Shown here piece by piece: positions 60,663 through 64,000 of a DNA stretch of 64,000 nucleotides. The notes under the pieces were generated by a model that saw only the letters and a program-made list of their open reading frames with translations, was not told the DNA's origin and made no database searches. Numbering within the stretch: the stretch's first letter is position 1; each line of letters begins with the position of its first letter. The translations under genes were made by a program, and so were the position numbers. Origin of the DNA: Labia minor (lineage: Eukaryota > Arthropoda > Insecta > Dermaptera > Spongiphoridae); NCBI GenBank assembly GCA_963082975.1, contig OY720346.1, forward strand, positions 71,105,267-71,169,266, in the 5' to 3' direction.

Positions 60663-62437
60663 CAGCCTGGTCTTGCATCTTATCTTATTATGCTAGCTAA
60701 AATTGTATATATCTATCTATATTTCTATATTTCTATATTGGTTCTCAAAAACCGTTCTAACGATTTTTTTCAAATTCACACTAGATATAGAATTTATAAA
60801 GAAAAATTGAGTTTTATTGATCACATCTCTTGAAACATACAGCTTCATTATTTATTTCTTAATTAAAAATTATATATGGGTGACGTCAATGGCATCCATT
60901 TTGAAATTTTACTCCCGCCTTTTTTTAAAGGATATTGTATTAATATTTTTTTATTTTTAAAATATTTTAAAATTTATTATTTAATTTCGAAATAAAATTA
61001 AAAATATTTATTTTTAATAAAATATATATATATATATATATATATATTAATCTCACTCAAAAAAAAAAAATAAAAACAAAATAAAAAATGGTTTGGTATT
61101 TGGTGTCGGAAGATGGTAAAAAGATTATCTAAATATCTTAGACAAGTGGGAAAAGCCACTGTTTTGACGAGTCAACTTCGCAGGATCGAAACCGGCGGAA
61201 AATAATTTTTTTTTTTTTTTAATCTATTATTTTTTAATAAATTACTATTTTATATTTATTTATTCATTGTTCTTTTATTAAATTTAATATTTGTTAATAT
61301 TATTTATTATTAATTTATATATAGACAAATGACACTCATATTGAAATTTGACTCCCGCCTTTTTTTAAAAGATATTGTATTAATATTTTTTTTATATTTA
61401 AAATATTTTAAAATTTTTTATTTAATTTCGAAATAAAATTAAAAATATATATTTGAATAATATTTTATAATTATAAATTACGATATATATTTATCATTCT
61501 TCCAATAAAAAAAAAATATTCATGCACTTAGAAACATATCTAATAATACATATTTATGTATTATTGAGGACCCCAAGTTCCATTCATTTTAATCAGATTG
61601 ATGCAATGATGCAACATTTAAAAATTGTAATAAATAATTAAAGAATTGTATATCAGCTCGGTGTCCCAAGTATTAATATTAACAGCCAAACCCAATATAA
61701 TAATGAATTATTTTTTTTTAACTTAATTACCTAGCCGAGGCTCGGGGTCCCGGTGTATTCTTAATATATTGTCAGAATTAGATAAATAATGTAGAGAGAA
61801 AAATTATTTAAAAATAGATATTTATTTAAATGAAATAAAATTATTTAATTTACAGAATGAAAATGTCTATAATAATGTCTAAACATTTTTTCGAGCGACA
61901 GCTCGGTATCCCAGGTATTAATATTACCAGCCAAACCCAATAATAATGAATCATTTTTTTTAACTTAAGTACCGAGCCGAGGCTCTAGATAGATATATTA
62001 TATATATTATATATTATATATTATATTATTATAGATATATTATATAAGGATTTATTTTTATATTATATATAAAGAATATAGGAAAGGATATTGGATTGAA
62101 TAAGGAAAATAAAATAAATTTACAAATTTCATTTTATAATATTTATTAATATTCAATGAATTTATTATTATTATTATTAATTAAGATCAACATTAAAAAT
62201 ATAAAATACAATCGCTATTTTTTAAATATAACAGCAATTACTATAATGAACAAGAATAGTAATATTTATTTTAATAGAGGCATTATATTTATAATATATG
62301 ACTTAAATAATAAAATAATTTTATAAATTTATTAAAATTATTTTTTAAATAATTTAATTTAAATAAAATAAAACAAAATTTAAAAATGTTTATTTATTAT
62401 TATTCTACATAAATATAATATAGTATATGTTTATGAT
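60663..62437. other. very AT-rich intergenic DNA with local direct repeats
   Basis: No gene seen. It contains two direct-repeat pairs (60896-61013 with 61333-61450, and 61653-61744 with 61899-61986), a (TA)n tract at about 61022-61049 and AT-rich simple sequence at 61987-62046. It lies downstream of the leucine-rich gene. Confidence 0.6.
61653..61986. repeat. direct pair of ~90-bp elements with short inverted ends
   Basis: Copies at 61653-61744 and 61899-61986 share CAGCTCGGT, CAGCCAAACCCAAT and AGCCGAGGCTC blocks. The second copy begins GCTCGGTA and ends TACCGAGC, an 8-bp inverted repeat, suggesting a small MITE-like unit. No family recognised. Confidence 0.6.
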
Positions 62438-63808
62438 TTAACAATTTAAATCTCGATAAATATTTACACTTTCGATATTACTTGCACAAGGTAACAATCT
62501 TTTTAAATTCCTACGGTTATATAGAGTGTGCAAAATTTGTGGGTAGGCCAAATTAGCGTTGAGGAGAACGTGTTCAATGTTCAATGTATGAAGACGCAAG
62601 TTATATTTAATTGTCCTCAAATCAATTTGTATCTGGGTGCCTTCAAGAATTAATTGATAGAATGTTTTACATTGAAAAATGTATGGAAGTACTTCATTAC
62701 ATATTGATTGACATCCATACAATGATAAAATATTTAATTTTTTTATTTCATGGATATTCTCTAGATCACTAGAAATTAATGAAGGACAGAATTCTAATCG
62801 GAGATCTGTTAAATTTTCAAATTGATTAAGCAATTTCAAGGCATTTTTCTGGACATCATTGCAACCATATATTTTCAAATTTGTTAATGGTAATCTTTTT
62901 TCAAGAAACACTTTAACTAGTTGCTCTGTAAATGATTGAATTTCCATAAGCATTACTTTTTTCAATTTACCTAATGGTGCAATTTCAAAATAACTCCTGA
63001 GAATTTCTTCTGGGCCATCGTATGTAATCTGTAAGTGTTGTAAATTTTCTAATTTAGACAAATAAGATGGCCAGGTTTTATTATCAGAAGGAAAACCAAT
63101 TTCTAAACGCCTTAAATTAGAGAAGTTAACTATTGTTTTCAATGATTCAATTGTTTTTATCCAAAAATAAGGCAAATTTAATGTTTCCAGTTTATTCATT
63201 TTGATAAATAATTTATTAGTTAATAACTTATCACCTCCAAAAATTAGATGATTTGGAATAATTAACTTTTTTAAATTTGGAAAAAAATAATTAATAGCCC
63301 ATAGAAAAATATCATCATTTGTTAAAGTATCACATAAAATAATTTCTTCTACCTTCTTGAAAATAGGACAATTTGGAAATTTTCCTTCTTGGAGATCACT
63401 TGATAATTTTATTAGAAGATCTCGTATTATATCTAATTTACTTGTGAAGAAATCTTGAAAAACAATTTTTTTTAATCTTGGCATAGATGAATGTTTTATA
63501 ATCTTAATTAAAAATTCAAAATTCGATTCACTTACTTCAACAGTTTCTATTAAAAAATAGAATCGTTCAAAAAACTGTTCAGCGTAGCAGGAATTCGGAC
63601 CGTCGAATAAAATAGCAGGTAAAGAAGATAAAATTCCACTGTTGATAATCACATCGTAATAATATTGATTTTCACTAAACACAAACAATTCTTGTATTGG
63701 TGAATATTTCAGAATATTACCTACTAATTCTTGTGGTAATCTCCTCATAATTTGATCTAATACTTGATCACAACTATAATTAGCAGGTGATTCATTTACA
63801 GGAATCAT
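62438..63808 (-). CDS. leucine-rich-repeat protein, F-box-like
   Basis: 456 codons from the ATG at 63808, ending in TAA at 62438. The frame stays open upstream to a GTG at 63940, but those 44 codons do not look like the family and are probably leader. Residues about 20-65 (QIMRRLPQELVGNILKYSPI...) resemble a weak F-box. The rest is irregular leucine-rich repeats, for example LKKLIIPNHLIF, LRRLEIGFPSD, LTNLKIYGCND, LTDLRLEFCPSL and LNILSLYGCQSI, in the cysteine-containing FBXL/AMN1 style. Such proteins commonly serve as substrate receptors of SCF ubiquitin ligases; that role is inferred from the family. The coding DNA is intronless and AT-rich like its surroundings, with no internal break. It may belong to an expanded, fast-evolving insect family. 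The upstream promoter is only partly in the window. Confidence 0.72.
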   Translation of the reverse strand: MIPVNESPANYSCDQVLDQIMRRLPQELVGNILKYSPIQELFVFSENQYYYDVIINSGILSSLPAILFDGPNSCYAEQFFERFYFLIETVEVSESNFEFLIKIIKHSSMPRLKKIVFQDFFTSKLDIIRDLLIKLSSDLQEGKFPNCPIFKKVEEIILCDTLTNDDIFLWAINYFFPNLKKLIIPNHLIFGGDKLLTNKLFIKMNKLETLNLPYFWIKTIESLKTIVNFSNLRRLEIGFPSDNKTWPSYLSKLENLQHLQITYDGPEEILRSYFEIAPLGKLKKVMLMEIQSFTEQLVKVFLEKRLPLTNLKIYGCNDVQKNALKLLNQFENLTDLRLEFCPSLISSDLENIHEIKKLNILSLYGCQSICNEVLPYIFQCKTFYQLILEGTQIQIDLRTIKYNLRLHTLNIEHVLLNANLAYPQILHTLYNRRNLKRLLPCASNIESVNIYRDLNC

Positions 63809-64000
63809 CTTAGGAACACAATTGGTGCTACCGCTATACACTTGTATGCTCTGTGGTATAAGATGCACTGATGCACAGACTATCTTTATGCACCCACTCC
63901 GGGTTAAATTTTGAAGCAAAGTTTTAGCACATCGCGCCACCTGGTACTATGAGTCATATACTAATTTTATAAAAAACGATATAAAAAAGCGGGCTTATGT
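63809..64000. other. upstream region of the leucine-rich gene
   Basis: Somewhat richer in G and C than the downstream side. It could hold the 5' untranslated region or a short upstream exon; no clear TATA box or splice site can be assigned. Confidence 0.35.

Noticed and set aside
60642-60833. 63-codon plus-strand frame
   Set aside because: Short, AT-driven and overlapping the CRE-type palindromes; no homology recognised.
63809-63940. 44 extra N-terminal codons of the leucine-rich gene
   Set aside because: The frame opens at GTG, not ATG, and the stretch shows no family-like features; the ATG at 63808 fits better.

Overview
The window looks like AT-rich insect nuclear DNA at the edge of a large satellite array, probably centromeric or pericentromeric. 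Insect origin is supported by an env-bearing Ty3/gypsy element, a copia-type element primed from the initiator-tRNA anticodon arm, and a degenerate insect-type ionotropic receptor. The very AT-rich background and dispersed repeats with GACGGACAGAC-type tails would fit a hymenopteran such as a parasitoid wasp, but that is a guess.

Layout. Positions 1-34448, 39178-43211 and 52982-56005 are one satellite array, all in the same orientation, with a unit of about 162 bp and roughly 80% A+T. Most units carry a perfect 18-bp palindrome. The array has multi-monomer higher-order structure. It is interrupted by two young LTR retrotransposons, both coding on the minus strand. The first is a 4.7-kb Ty1/copia element (34449-39172, 276-bp LTRs, TTTTA target duplication). 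The second is a 9.8-kb Ty3/gypsy-like, env-carrying element (43212-52976, 904-bp LTRs, GTAAA target duplication). Removing either element and one target-duplication copy restores a continuous satellite unit. From 56006 onward there is AT-rich sequence with dispersed repeat fragments, an ionotropic-receptor pseudogene (58290-59738) and a leucine-rich, F-box-like gene (62438-63808).

How the gypsy-like element works. Gag and Pol are joined by a well-formed -1 frameshift signal (CCCAAAA plus a 9-bp perfect stem). Pol has all protease, RT, RNase H and integrase catalytic residues. Its C-terminus, together with the start of the next open frame, encodes a TARG1/OARD1-like macrodomain (ADP-ribosyl hydrolase fold) whose catalytic Lys and Asp both appear conserved. 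The Lys is in the Pol frame and the Asp is in the next frame, so the domain is split by a -1 frame change. The same downstream frame continues as an acidic, probably disordered protein ending in an AT-hook-like motif. Env follows behind a textbook splice acceptor and has one frame break in a G8 run. A long perfect hairpin fills the space between the env stop and the polypurine tract.

The strongest candidate for something undescribed is this macrodomain/AT-hook module in an LTR element living in AT-rich satellite DNA. The neighbouring copia element independently carries AT-hook-like motifs just after its integrase core. Both elements landed within a few bases of the same position in the same satellite monomer subtype.
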